Below, in pieces: positions 8,346 through 15,363 of a stretch of DNA of 37,319 nt; positions within the stretch are counted from its first letter, which is position 1; every line of letters starts with the position of its first letter. The position numbers and the translations under genes are program-made. This DNA comes from Oerskovia rustica (GTDB lineage: Bacteria > Actinomycetota > Actinomycetes > Actinomycetales > Cellulomonadaceae), in contig NZ_JACSQQ010000004.1 in assembly GCF_014836555.1 (NCBI RefSeq), positions 128,348-165,666 on the forward strand, written 5' to 3'. The notes below the pieces were generated by a model. That model was not told the DNA's origin, made no database searches, and was given only the letters and a program-made list of their open reading frames with translations.

Positions 8346-9347
8346 TCAGACGCGCACGACCATCTTGCCCGTGTTCGCGCCGCGCATGAGGTCGAGGAAC
8401 GCGTCGACCGAGTTCTCGATCCCGTCGACCACGGTCTCGTCGAAAACGACGTCGCCGGCCTGGAGCCACGCGCCCATGTCGCGCGAGAACGCGGGGAAGT
8501 GCTCGAGGTGGTGGCCGATCGTGAAGCCGCGGAGCATGAGGCTGCGCGTCACCATGTTGCCCATGTTGCGGGGGCCGGGTGTGGGCTCGGTCGTGTTGTA
8601 CTGCGAGATCGCTCCGCACAGCGCCGCGCGCCCGAAGTCGTTGAACGCGCCCAGTGCTGCTTCGAGGTGGTCGCCGCCGACGTTGTCGAAGTACAGGTCG
8701 ATCCCGTCGGGTGCGGCCGCGGCGAGCTGGTCGGCGACCGGCCCCTCCTTGTAGCTGAACGCCGCATCGTAGCCGTAGCGCTCGGTCAGGAGCGCGACCT
8801 TCTCGGGCGTCCCGGCGGACCCGACGACGCGGCCCGCGCCCTTGAGCCGCGCGATCTGGCCCGCGGCGGTGCCCACGGCCCCGGCCGCGCCGGAGACGAA
8901 CACGGTGTCGCCCTCGCGCAGGCCCGCGATCTCGAGCAGCCCGACGTACGCGGTGAGCCCGGTCATGCCCAGGATCCCCAGGTAGGCGGACAGCGGCACG
9001 CCCGGGATCTCGGGGACCACGCGGAACGCGGCCGCGTCGCCCTGGGCCACGTCGCGCCACCCGAGCTGGTGCAGCACGACGTCGCCGACCGCGATGCCCT
9101 CGGCCGTCGAGGCCTCGACGCGTCCGACGGCGCCGCCGGTCATGGTCTCGCCGAGCGCGAAGGGCGGCGTGTAGGACTTCACGTCGTTCATGCGCCCGCG
9201 CATGTACGGGTCGACGGACACGAACTCGTTCCGGACGCGCACCTGGCCGGGGGCGAGCTCGGGGAGCTCGACCTGGACGGTGCGGAAGTCGTCGTGCGTG
9301 GGCCAGCCGGTGGGGCGGGCGACGAGCTGGATCTGCGTGGAGGTCAT
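8346..9347 (-). CDS. Zinc-independent MDR-family NADP-dependent oxidoreductase
   Basis: Medium-chain dehydrogenase/reductase of 333 residues, in the group of curcumin reductase, 15-oxoprostaglandin 13-reductase and plant 2-alkenal reductases. These enzymes reduce activated C=C bonds with NADPH. Visible features are VDPYMRGRMND, the nucleotide-binding VFVSGAAGAVGTAAGQIARL, VVGSAGTPEKVALL, DLYFDNVGGDHLEAAL and the C-terminal GANTGKMVVRV. There are no zinc-ligand cysteines. The start is ATG 9347 with GAAGGA five bases upstream, not the longer frame opening at 9380. It is convergent with ssuD. The natural substrate is not apparent. Confidence 0.92.
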   Translation of the reverse strand: MTSTQIQLVARPTGWPTHDDFRTVQVELPELAPGQVRVRNEFVSVDPYMRGRMNDVKSYTPPFALGETMTGGAVGRVEASTAEGIAVGDVVLHQLGWRDVAQGDAAAFRVVPEIPGVPLSAYLGILGMTGLTAYVGLLEIAGLREGDTVFVSGAAGAVGTAAGQIARLKGAGRVVGSAGTPEKVALLTERYGYDAAFSYKEGPVADQLAAAAPDGIDLYFDNVGGDHLEAALGAFNDFGRAALCGAISQYNTTEPTPGPRNMGNMVTRSLMLRGFTIGHHLEHFPAFSRDMGAWLQAGDVVFDETVVDGIENSVDAFLDLMRGANTGKMVVRV

Positions 9348-9469
9348 GAGGGTCCTTCGGTTGCGGTTCTGGGGGAGCACGCCCGACGGCGTCGCAACAG
9401 CCGGTGGGGCCGGTGCGGCGGGAGTGGTGGCTCGGGCGGCGGGTGGTCGGTGTGCGGGGCTGGTGGCGG

Positions 9470-9856
9470 TCAGGACACCAGGGCGATCACGAGCAGCAGG
9501 ATCGCGATCGCGGGTGGGACGAGCTGGACGAGTGCCGCGCGGGCCTTGGCGGGCGAGGAGACGATCAGCACGAGCCCGGCGAGGACCATCGAGCCGGTCG
9601 CGCTCAGGACGAGCGCCGCGCCGACGTCGGTGTGACCGCTCGTGACCAGCACGATGCCGATCGCGGTGATGGCCGCGAGGAACAGGTTGTAGAAGCCCTG
9701 GTTGAACGCGAGCTCCTTGGTGTCGCGGGCCTCCTGCTCGGCGGTCCCGAACGTGGCGCGGGTCCGCGGTGAGGTCCAGGACACGGACTCGAGCACGAAG
9801 ATGTAGACGTGGATCAGCGCGGCGAGGCCTGCGAAGACCAGTGCTGTCGCGGTCAT
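9470..9856 (-). CDS. DUF1304 family small membrane protein
   Basis: Four-helix membrane protein of 128 residues, the usual size for DUF1304. The first helix is followed by the conserved HVYIFVLESVSWTSPRTRATFGT stretch (split here: HVYIFVLESVSW, then TSPRTRATFGT), then ELAFNQGFYNLFLAA. Its function is unknown. ATG 9856 is preceded by AGGAGGACACCCC. It is divergent from a TetR-type gene with a shared operator-like palindrome, so the regulator probably controls it. Confidence 0.85.
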   Translation of the reverse strand: MTATALVFAGLAALIHVYIFVLESVSWTSPRTRATFGTAEQEARDTKELAFNQGFYNLFLAAITAIGIVLVTSGHTDVGAALVLSATGSMVLAGLVLIVSSPAKARAALVQLVPPAIAILLLVIALVS

Positions 9857-9943
9857 GGGGTGTCCTCCTGGGTGAGGGGCGGGCTCTCGCGCCTGCCGCT
9901 GCCGGCGGGAACGGTGTTCTGAACTGATCGGTCTACTAATCGA

Positions 9944-9961
9944 CGGTACAGTTGTGTACCG
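9944..9961. promoter_or_regulatory. Inverted repeat, likely TetR operator
   Basis: CGGTAC-N6-GTACCG forms perfect 6-bp half-sites, and flanking CGAC/GGTCG bases extend the symmetry with one offset. It lies between the divergent DUF1304 and TetR genes. A TANNNT hexamer (TACAGT, 9947-9952) pointing towards the tetR gene sits inside it, so binding would block that promoter and could also affect the opposite one. Confidence 0.55.
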
Positions 9962-10000
9962 GTCGGTGCAATTCGAGAAGCGGAAGGTGAGGCGGTCCAC

Positions 10001-10633
10001 ATGGGCAGGTCGCAGTCGTTCGACACCACCACGGTGGTCCAGGCGGCCAGGGACGTGTTCTGGGACCAGGGCCTGGACGGAGCATCCCTCCCGGACCTCG
10101 AGCGCGCCACCGGGCTCAACCGCTCGAGCCTCTACCACGCGTTCGGCTCCAAGCGCGGGCTGTTCGACGCCGCCGTCGACGACTACCTCGACACCGTGAT
10201 CCGACCTCGGCTGCGCCCGCTCGTCGCCGCAGGCCAGGACGCCCCGGGCCAGGGGAGCGCCGGCTCGCCCGAGGCCGGACGCGCGGTGGTGACGTACTTC
10301 GACCGGCTCGCCTCCGCCGTCGGGCAGCTTCCCTCCGACTCCCCGCGGCTCGGCTGCCTGCTCGTGGGATGTGCGACCGGCGCCGCGGGGCACGACGAGG
10401 CACTGCGCGCCGCGGTCGACGCCTACCGGGCCGAGCTGACCGACGCCCTCGTCGGGGCGCTGCGCGCCGCGGACCCGGCGCTCGCGGACGACGTCGTCGA
10501 GCAGCGCGCGCGCCTGCTGCTCTCGCTCCAGCTCAGCGCGCTCGCGCTCGCGCGCGTCAACCAGGACGAGGCCGTCGCGATGCTGCACGCCGCGCGCGGC
10601 CAGGCGGCAGAGTGGGTTCCGCGCGACGCGTAG
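10001..10633 (+). CDS. TetR-family transcriptional regulator
   Basis: Regulator of 210 residues. The N-terminal helix-turn-helix reads ASLPDLERATGLNRSSLYHAFGSKRGLFDAA (two adjoining pieces: ASLPDLERATGLNRSS and LYHAFGSKRGLFDAA), typical of TetR proteins. The C-terminal half is an Ala/Leu/Arg-rich helical ligand domain of the type found in the TetR_C_6/16-like groups, with a GCLLVGCATGAAGH segment. It is divergent from DUF1304, with a palindrome in the shared promoter. The ligand is unknown. Confidence 0.9.
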   Translation: MGRSQSFDTTTVVQAARDVFWDQGLDGASLPDLERATGLNRSSLYHAFGSKRGLFDAAVDDYLDTVIRPRLRPLVAAGQDAPGQGSAGSPEAGRAVVTYFDRLASAVGQLPSDSPRLGCLLVGCATGAAGHDEALRAAVDAYRAELTDALVGALRAADPALADDVVEQRARLLLSLQLSALALARVNQDEAVAMLHAARGQAAEWVPRDA

Positions 10634-10695
10634 CGGTGCGGGGCGCAGGTGCTTCGTCTGATAGGAAGTAATTCCCCGAGCGAGACGAGAAGCCC

Positions 10696-12618
10696 ATGGA
10701 GTTCGCCCCCTACCTGATCGCCGGCGTCCTGGCGGTCGTCGGCGTGACCGCGCTCGCGCCCCGCCTGGGGGTCGCCGCCCCGCTCGTCCTCGTGCTCCTG
10801 GGCGTCGCGGTGTCGTTCCTGCCCGCGGTCTCGGCCGTCGAGGTCGACCCCGAGTGGATCCTCGCGGGAGTCCTGCCCCCGCTGCTCTACTCGGCGTCCG
10901 TGAGCATGCCCGCGATGGACTTCCGGCGAGACCTCAAGGCGATCAGCGGACTGTCGGTGGTGCTCGTCGTCATCAGCGCCGTGGTGCTCGGCTTCCTGTT
11001 CCACCTGCTCGTCCCGGGGATCGGGCTCGCGACGGGCATCGCGCTCGGCGCGATCATCAGCCCGACCGACGCGGTCGCGACCTCGATCGTCAAGAAGGCA
11101 GGCGTCTCGCCGCGCGTCGTGACCGTGCTCGAGGGCGAGAGCCTGCTCAACGACGCCTCCGCCCTGGTGCTGCTGCGCTCGGCCATCGCGGCCACGGCCG
11201 CGACGGTCTCGGTCGGGCAGGTCGCGGGCGACTTCGTCTACGCGGTCGCGGTCGCGGTCGTCATCGGCTTCCTCGTCGGCAAGGCCAACCTGTGGCTGCG
11301 CTCACGCGTGCGCGAGGCCACGTCGAACACCGCGATCTCTTTCGTCGTCCCCTTCATCGCGTTCCTGCCCTCGGAGCACCTGGGGGCCTCGGGGCTCGTC
11401 GCCGTCGTCGTCGCCGGGATCGTCACGGGCCTCGGCGCGCCCAAGCACCTGAGCCCGCAGGACCGCATCGCCGAGAAGGCGAACTGGCGGACCGTCGAGC
11501 TCCTCCTGGAGGGTGGAGTCTTCCTGCTCATGGGGCTCGAGGTGTTCGGCCTCGTCGAGGAGGTCCGCGAGGAGCACGGCAGCCTGTGGACGGCCGCGGG
11601 GCTCGCGCTCCTGGCCGCGGTCGTGGTCGTCGCGCTGCGCTCGGTGTTCGTCGCGGTCCTGCTGTGGCTCATGAAGCGCTCCAACCGGCGCAACCCCGAG
11701 GTGCGCGAGAAGCTCTCGGCCGTGACCGACAAGCTCGACCGCGGCGAGCTGCCGACGGTCGAGGACCGCGGGCCGGGTCGAGGGAGACGGCGTCGCCGTG
11801 CGCCGCGAGGTGACACGGCAGGCGGTCCGGAGGTCGCCGCGGCAGGCGGCCCGGGCGCGGACCGGACGAGCGCGCGCATCCCCGGCCTGGGCGGCCCGGG
11901 CGGGCTCGCCGGGGCGCGCGGCGGCGCCGGGCGGAGCACAGGTCCGGGGGAGGCGCCCTCGCTCGACGACCCGCGCGTCCAGACGCGCATGGCCCGCGTC
12001 CAGACGTTCCTCACGCGCCGCATCGCCGACATCGACTACCTGGCGGCCGAGCCGCTCGGGCGCCGCGAGGGCGTGCTGCTCGTGTGGGCCGGGATGCGCG
12101 GCGTCGTGACGCTCGCGGCGGCGCAGTCCCTCCCGGCCGACACCCCGCACCGGGCGCTGCTCGTCCTCATCGCGTTCTTCGTCGCGGCCGGGACGCTCCT
12201 GGTCCAGGGCGGCACGCTGCCGTGGGTCGTGCGGCGCCTCGACCTGACGGTCGACACGTCGACCGAGAACGACGAGCGGCTCGCGCTCCTCGGCGAGCTC
12301 TCGCGCGTCGCTTCCGAGGCGATCGACGCGCCCGGCCTCGCGCGCCCCGACGGGACGCCCTACGCGCCCGAGACGATCGAGCGCGTACGCCAGGAGATCG
12401 CGCACGACGACCTCGTGGACCGCGAGGCGACCGAGGCCGACGAGCAGCACCGGCAGTACCGCGAGCTGCGGCTCGCGGTGCTCGCGGCCCAGCGCGAGGA
12501 GCTGCTGCACGTGCGCGACCACGGCACCTACAGCTCGGGGGCCATGGACGAGACGCTCAAGGTGCTCGACGCGAGCCAGATCAGCGTCGAGATGCACGCG
12601 CCGGCCGCCGAGCGGTAG
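10696..12618 (+). CDS. CPA1-family Na+/H+ antiporter
   Basis: Monovalent cation/proton exchanger of 640 residues with about 12 membrane helices. Typical motifs are PPLLYSASVSMPAMDFR, GAIISPTDAVATSIVKK and LEGESLLNDASALVLLR, the last two carrying the ion-binding Asp residues. A cytoplasmic loop of about 70 residues (roughly 357-425) is unusually rich in Gly, Arg and Ala, and precedes a late hydrophobic pair (VLLVWAGMRGVVTLAAAQSLP). A C-terminal soluble helical region of about 115 residues follows. ATG 10696 has GAGACGAGAAG upstream. It follows tetR by 62 bp and could be separately transcribed. Confidence 0.92.
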   Translation: MEFAPYLIAGVLAVVGVTALAPRLGVAAPLVLVLLGVAVSFLPAVSAVEVDPEWILAGVLPPLLYSASVSMPAMDFRRDLKAISGLSVVLVVISAVVLGFLFHLLVPGIGLATGIALGAIISPTDAVATSIVKKAGVSPRVVTVLEGESLLNDASALVLLRSAIAATAATVSVGQVAGDFVYAVAVAVVIGFLVGKANLWLRSRVREATSNTAISFVVPFIAFLPSEHLGASGLVAVVVAGIVTGLGAPKHLSPQDRIAEKANWRTVELLLEGGVFLLMGLEVFGLVEEVREEHGSLWTAAGLALLAAVVVVALRSVFVAVLLWLMKRSNRRNPEVREKLSAVTDKLDRGELPTVEDRGPGRGRRRRRAPRGDTAGGPEVAAAGGPGADRTSARIPGLGGPGGLAGARGGAGRSTGPGEAPSLDDPRVQTRMARVQTFLTRRIADIDYLAAEPLGRREGVLLVWAGMRGVVTLAAAQSLPADTPHRALLVLIAFFVAAGTLLVQGGTLPWVVRRLDLTVDTSTENDERLALLGELSRVASEAIDAPGLARPDGTPYAPETIERVRQEIAHDDLVDREATEADEQHRQYRELRLAVLAAQREELLHVRDHGTYSSGAMDETLKVLDASQISVEMHAPAAER

Positions 12619-12642
12619 CCCTGCGCGGTACTGCGGGGCGCG

Positions 12643-13077
12643 CTACGCCGTCTGCTCCCGTGCGATCCGCACGAGGTGCAGCAGAGCGTCGAGGTCGATG
12701 TCGGCGAGCGACTTGAAGCCCACGCTCGAGCTGCCGATCTTGGCGCGCCCCAGCGTGTGCGCGTACTTCTGCGCGACGTACTGGTCGTCCTCGACGGCGT
12801 TGACGTACACGCTGAGGTAGTTCTGCTGGACGGCGAGGCCGACGACGAACCACTCGACGCTCCCACCGCGCGGGCGCGGCTGGAGCAGGTCGCCGTACCC
12901 GACGATCCGCTGGTCGGTCCCGCCCCAGAAGACGCCCTCCCACAGGACCCGGGAGCGGCCCGACATCACCTCCGAGATCGCGGCGTCGAGGCGCAGGGCG
13001 TCGTCGCGGAACCGTTCGGGAAGGGTCGTCAGGTACTCGTCGGGGTCGGTCTGGGTCTTCTGCACGAAATGCTCCAT
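12643..13077 (-). CDS. DUF1801 domain protein
   Basis: Soluble protein of 144 residues with the DUF1801 (YdhG-like) fold signature: an N-terminal VDEYLATLP-like segment (TDPDEYLTTLPE), SRVLWEGVFWGG, VGYGDLL, WFVVGLAVQQNYLSVYVN, LGRAKIGSSSVGFKSLADIDL and a C-terminal helix. The family has no settled function. A TAGCCT hexamer on the minus strand at 13106-13101 is a likely -10 box, giving a leader of about 17 bases. It is convergent with the antiporter gene. Confidence 0.85.
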   Translation of the reverse strand: MEHFVQKTQTDPDEYLTTLPERFRDDALRLDAAISEVMSGRSRVLWEGVFWGGTDQRIVGYGDLLQPRPRGGSVEWFVVGLAVQQNYLSVYVNAVEDDQYVAQKYAHTLGRAKIGSSSVGFKSLADIDLDALLHLVRIAREQTA

Positions 13078-13174
13078 CCGGTCGGTCGGCTGGTCGAACG
13101 AGGCTATGCGTGCTCCCTGGGACGGGCGAGCGGGCGCGCCAGACCGTGACCGGAACGTAGCCGGCTGCCCCCTT

Positions 13175-13202
13175 GCATCTAAGATGCTATGGTCGCAAGA
13201 TG
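13175..13202 (+). promoter_or_regulatory. GntR operator abutting a leaderless promoter
   Basis: GCATCTAAGATGC (13175-13187) is a perfect 6+1+6 palindrome. It is followed directly by TATGGT (13188-13193), then six bases, then ATG 13200. The layout implies a leaderless mRNA with the operator between -35 and -10, an arrangement that suits autorepression by the GntR protein it precedes. No Shine-Dalgarno is present. Confidence 0.6.
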
Positions 13203-13850
13203 TCGCCTCGCAGGAAGTCCGACGACCAGGCCCCCAGCGCCGTCGAGCGCGCCTTCGCCGCGGTGTCCGCCTCGATCATCACGGGCGAGACGGCCCCCGG
13301 GGCGCTCATCACCGAGGGGGAGGTCGCCGACGAGCTCGGCATCAGTCGCACCCCCGTCCGCGAGGCGTTCCTCCAGCTCCAGACGTGCCGCCTGCTCACG
13401 CTGTTCCCCAAGCGGGGAGCGGTCGTCGCCACGGTCGCGGACAAGGAGGTCGCGGACCTCCTCGCGGTCAGGATCATGCTCGAGTCGTCCGCGATCCGCG
13501 CCCTCGACGGGAACCCCCTGCCCGACGACGTCGCGCACGACCTCGACGACCTCGTCGCCCAGCAGGTGGTCGCCGAGCACGACGGCGACCTGCTCGCCTT
13601 CTCTCAGGCGGACTTCGCGTTCCACTCCCGGGTCATCCGTGCCGGGGACAACGACGTGATCGAAGACCTCTTCGCGCAGCTCGGCCCGCGCCTCGAGCTC
13701 CTGACCCACCGCGCCGTCCGACGCGACGCGACCTCGCCCACGCGACTCCTCGCCGACCACCGCGTGCTCGCCACGCTGGCGCGTGCCGGGGACGCACAGG
13801 CCTACGAGGCCGCGCTGCGCGCGCACGTCCAGCGAGGCAACTACGGCTGA
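13200..13850 (+). CDS. GntR-family regulator, FCD (FadR-like) subfamily
   Basis: Regulator of 216 residues. An N-terminal winged helix (GALITEGEVADELGISRTPV then REAFLQLQ) is followed by an all-helical FCD ligand domain from about 90, with ADFAFHSRVIRAGDN, LTHRAV and LADHRVLATLARAGDAQAYE, which supply the His/Asp residues that often bind a metal and a carboxylate ligand in this group. ATG 13200 is preferred over an earlier TTG (13173), because the latter lies inside the promoter and operator. The MFS transporter 116 bp downstream is its probable target; export or import of a small acid is an inference. Confidence 0.9.
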   Translation: MSPRRKSDDQAPSAVERAFAAVSASIITGETAPGALITEGEVADELGISRTPVREAFLQLQTCRLLTLFPKRGAVVATVADKEVADLLAVRIMLESSAIRALDGNPLPDDVAHDLDDLVAQQVVAEHDGDLLAFSQADFAFHSRVIRAGDNDVIEDLFAQLGPRLELLTHRAVRRDATSPTRLLADHRVLATLARAGDAQAYEAALRAHVQRGNYG

Positions 13851-13966
13851 CGGGCGCGTCGCCCGCCTGGTCACCATCACCTCGCCCTCCGCTCGGCCGC
13901 CTGTCGTGGCCGTGCCATGCCCGTCGACGGGCTGCCGTCCCACCGTCCTCGTCCCCGAGAAAGATC

Positions 13967-15193
13967 ATGAACCGCCACCGCTCGTTCCCCGGCTGGCTGC
14001 GTGTCGCCCCGGCCCTCGTCGTCATGGCGTGGGGTGGGAACCACTTCACGCCGCTCCTGCACATGTACCAGGACCTCGGGAACTACTCCGTCGTCATGGT
14101 CGACCTTTTCCTCGGGATGTACGTCCTCGGTCTCGTGCCGGGACTGCTCGTGGCCGGACCGCTGTCCGACAGGTACGGGCGCAAGCCGCTCGCCGTCGTC
14201 GGCGTCCTGGGCGGGATCGGGGCCAGCGCCCTGCTGGCCCTGGGCTTCGGCAGCGAGGTCGTCATCTGCCTGGGGCGTCTGCTCGCCGGACTGAGCGTGG
14301 GTGTCGCGATGTCGGTCGGCACGAGCTGGGTCAAGGAGCTGTCGAGCGCGCCGTTCGACCTGGGGACCGACCCGACGGCCGGGGCTCGCCGCCCGTCGCT
14401 GTCCCTGACCCTCGGGTTCGGGATCGGCGCCGGGGTCTCGGGCGTGCTCGCCCAGTGGGGTCCGTGGCCGACGATCACGCCCTACGTGGTCCACGTCGCC
14501 CTCAGCGTGGTCGCGCTCGTCCTGCTGGCGACCGCCACCGAGACGATCGGGGGACACCGGTCGACGACGTCGCTCCTCGCCGACCTCCGGGTCCCCGCCG
14601 CCTCGCACCGCCGGTTCGTGCGTGTCGTCGTGCCTGCCGCCCCCTGGATCTTCGGGGCCGCCGGGATCGCCTACGCCGTCATGCCGCAGCTCGTGACCGA
14701 GCAGACCGGCGACCTGTCGCTGGCCTACGCGACCCTGCTCACGGTCCTCACGCTGGGTACGGGCGCGGTGGTCCAGTCGTTCGTCGCGGCGATCGACCGG
14801 GTCACGGGCGGACGGGCGCTCGTCGTCGGGATGGGCCTGATGCTGCTCGGGATGGCGCTGGCCGCGACCAACGCGACCGTCCTGTCGCCCGTGCTCGGCG
14901 GGCTCGCAGCGGTCACCCTCGGCGCCGCGTACGGGATCTGCGTGGTGGCCGGCCTGATCGAGGTGCAGGCCGTCGCGACGCCCACCGACCTCGCGGGTCT
15001 CACGGGCGTCTACTACAGCCTGTCCTACGTGGGCTTCCTGCTGCCCGTGGTCCTGGCCGGGGCGACGGCGCTCGCCGGGTACACGGTGCTCCTCGTCGTG
15101 GTCGCGCTGGCCTGCGCGGGCTGCCTGGTGGCGGGCGCGCGAGGGCGGGGGGGGGGGGGGGGGGGCGGCGACGGCGTGAGCCCGACGGCGTGA
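13967..15193 (+). CDS. MFS transporter
   Basis: Major facilitator protein of 408 residues with about 12 membrane helices. The loop 2-3 signature is present (GPLSDRYGRKPLAVVGV). A positively charged segment after helix 6 precedes the second half. ATG 13967 has GAGAAAG just upstream. The last 20 codons run through 19 consecutive G residues (15147-15165), giving a poly-Gly tail that a change of one or two bases would alter. It follows a GntR-type regulator with which it probably forms a module. The substrate is unknown. Confidence 0.88.
   Translation: MNRHRSFPGWLRVAPALVVMAWGGNHFTPLLHMYQDLGNYSVVMVDLFLGMYVLGLVPGLLVAGPLSDRYGRKPLAVVGVLGGIGASALLALGFGSEVVICLGRLLAGLSVGVAMSVGTSWVKELSSAPFDLGTDPTAGARRPSLSLTLGFGIGAGVSGVLAQWGPWPTITPYVVHVALSVVALVLLATATETIGGHRSTTSLLADLRVPAASHRRFVRVVVPAAPWIFGAAGIAYAVMPQLVTEQTGDLSLAYATLLTVLTLGTGAVVQSFVAAIDRVTGGRALVVGMGLMLLGMALAATNATVLSPVLGGLAAVTLGAAYGICVVAGLIEVQAVATPTDLAGLTGVYYSLSYVGFLLPVVLAGATALAGYTVLLVVVALACAGCLVAGARGRGGGGGGGDGVSPTA
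15147..15165 (+). repeat. Homopolymeric G tract (19 bases)
   Basis: Nineteen consecutive G residues lie near the 3' end of the MFS gene. Losing one G would end the frame at a TGA some ten bases before the annotated stop, and gaining one would extend it to about 15205. Such tracts slip during replication; they are also a classic site of assembly error. Confidence 0.9.
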
Positions 15194-15197
15194 GACA

Positions 15198-15223
15198 CCC
15201 GACGGCGTGACGGAGCCGTCGGG
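15198..15223 (+). terminator. Stem-loop after the MFS gene
   Basis: CCCGACGGC (15198-15206) pairs perfectly with GCCGTCGGG (15215-15223) across an 8-base loop, 5 bp after the MFS stop. There is no T run. CCCGACGGCGTGA is itself repeated just upstream (15181-15193), overlapping the stop codon, so alternative pairings are possible. Confidence 0.6.
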
Positions 15224-15363
15224 CACGAGCGGGCGAAGGTCGAGACGTTCGGACGAGGGCGGTCGATCCGAAGGGGTGAGTCGGCGACCCCCTGCCGGAC
15301 GAGAACGTAGAGGGGTCAGGGCGCGACCAGCGCACACACCCCTCACGTAGGAGCTCGACGATC

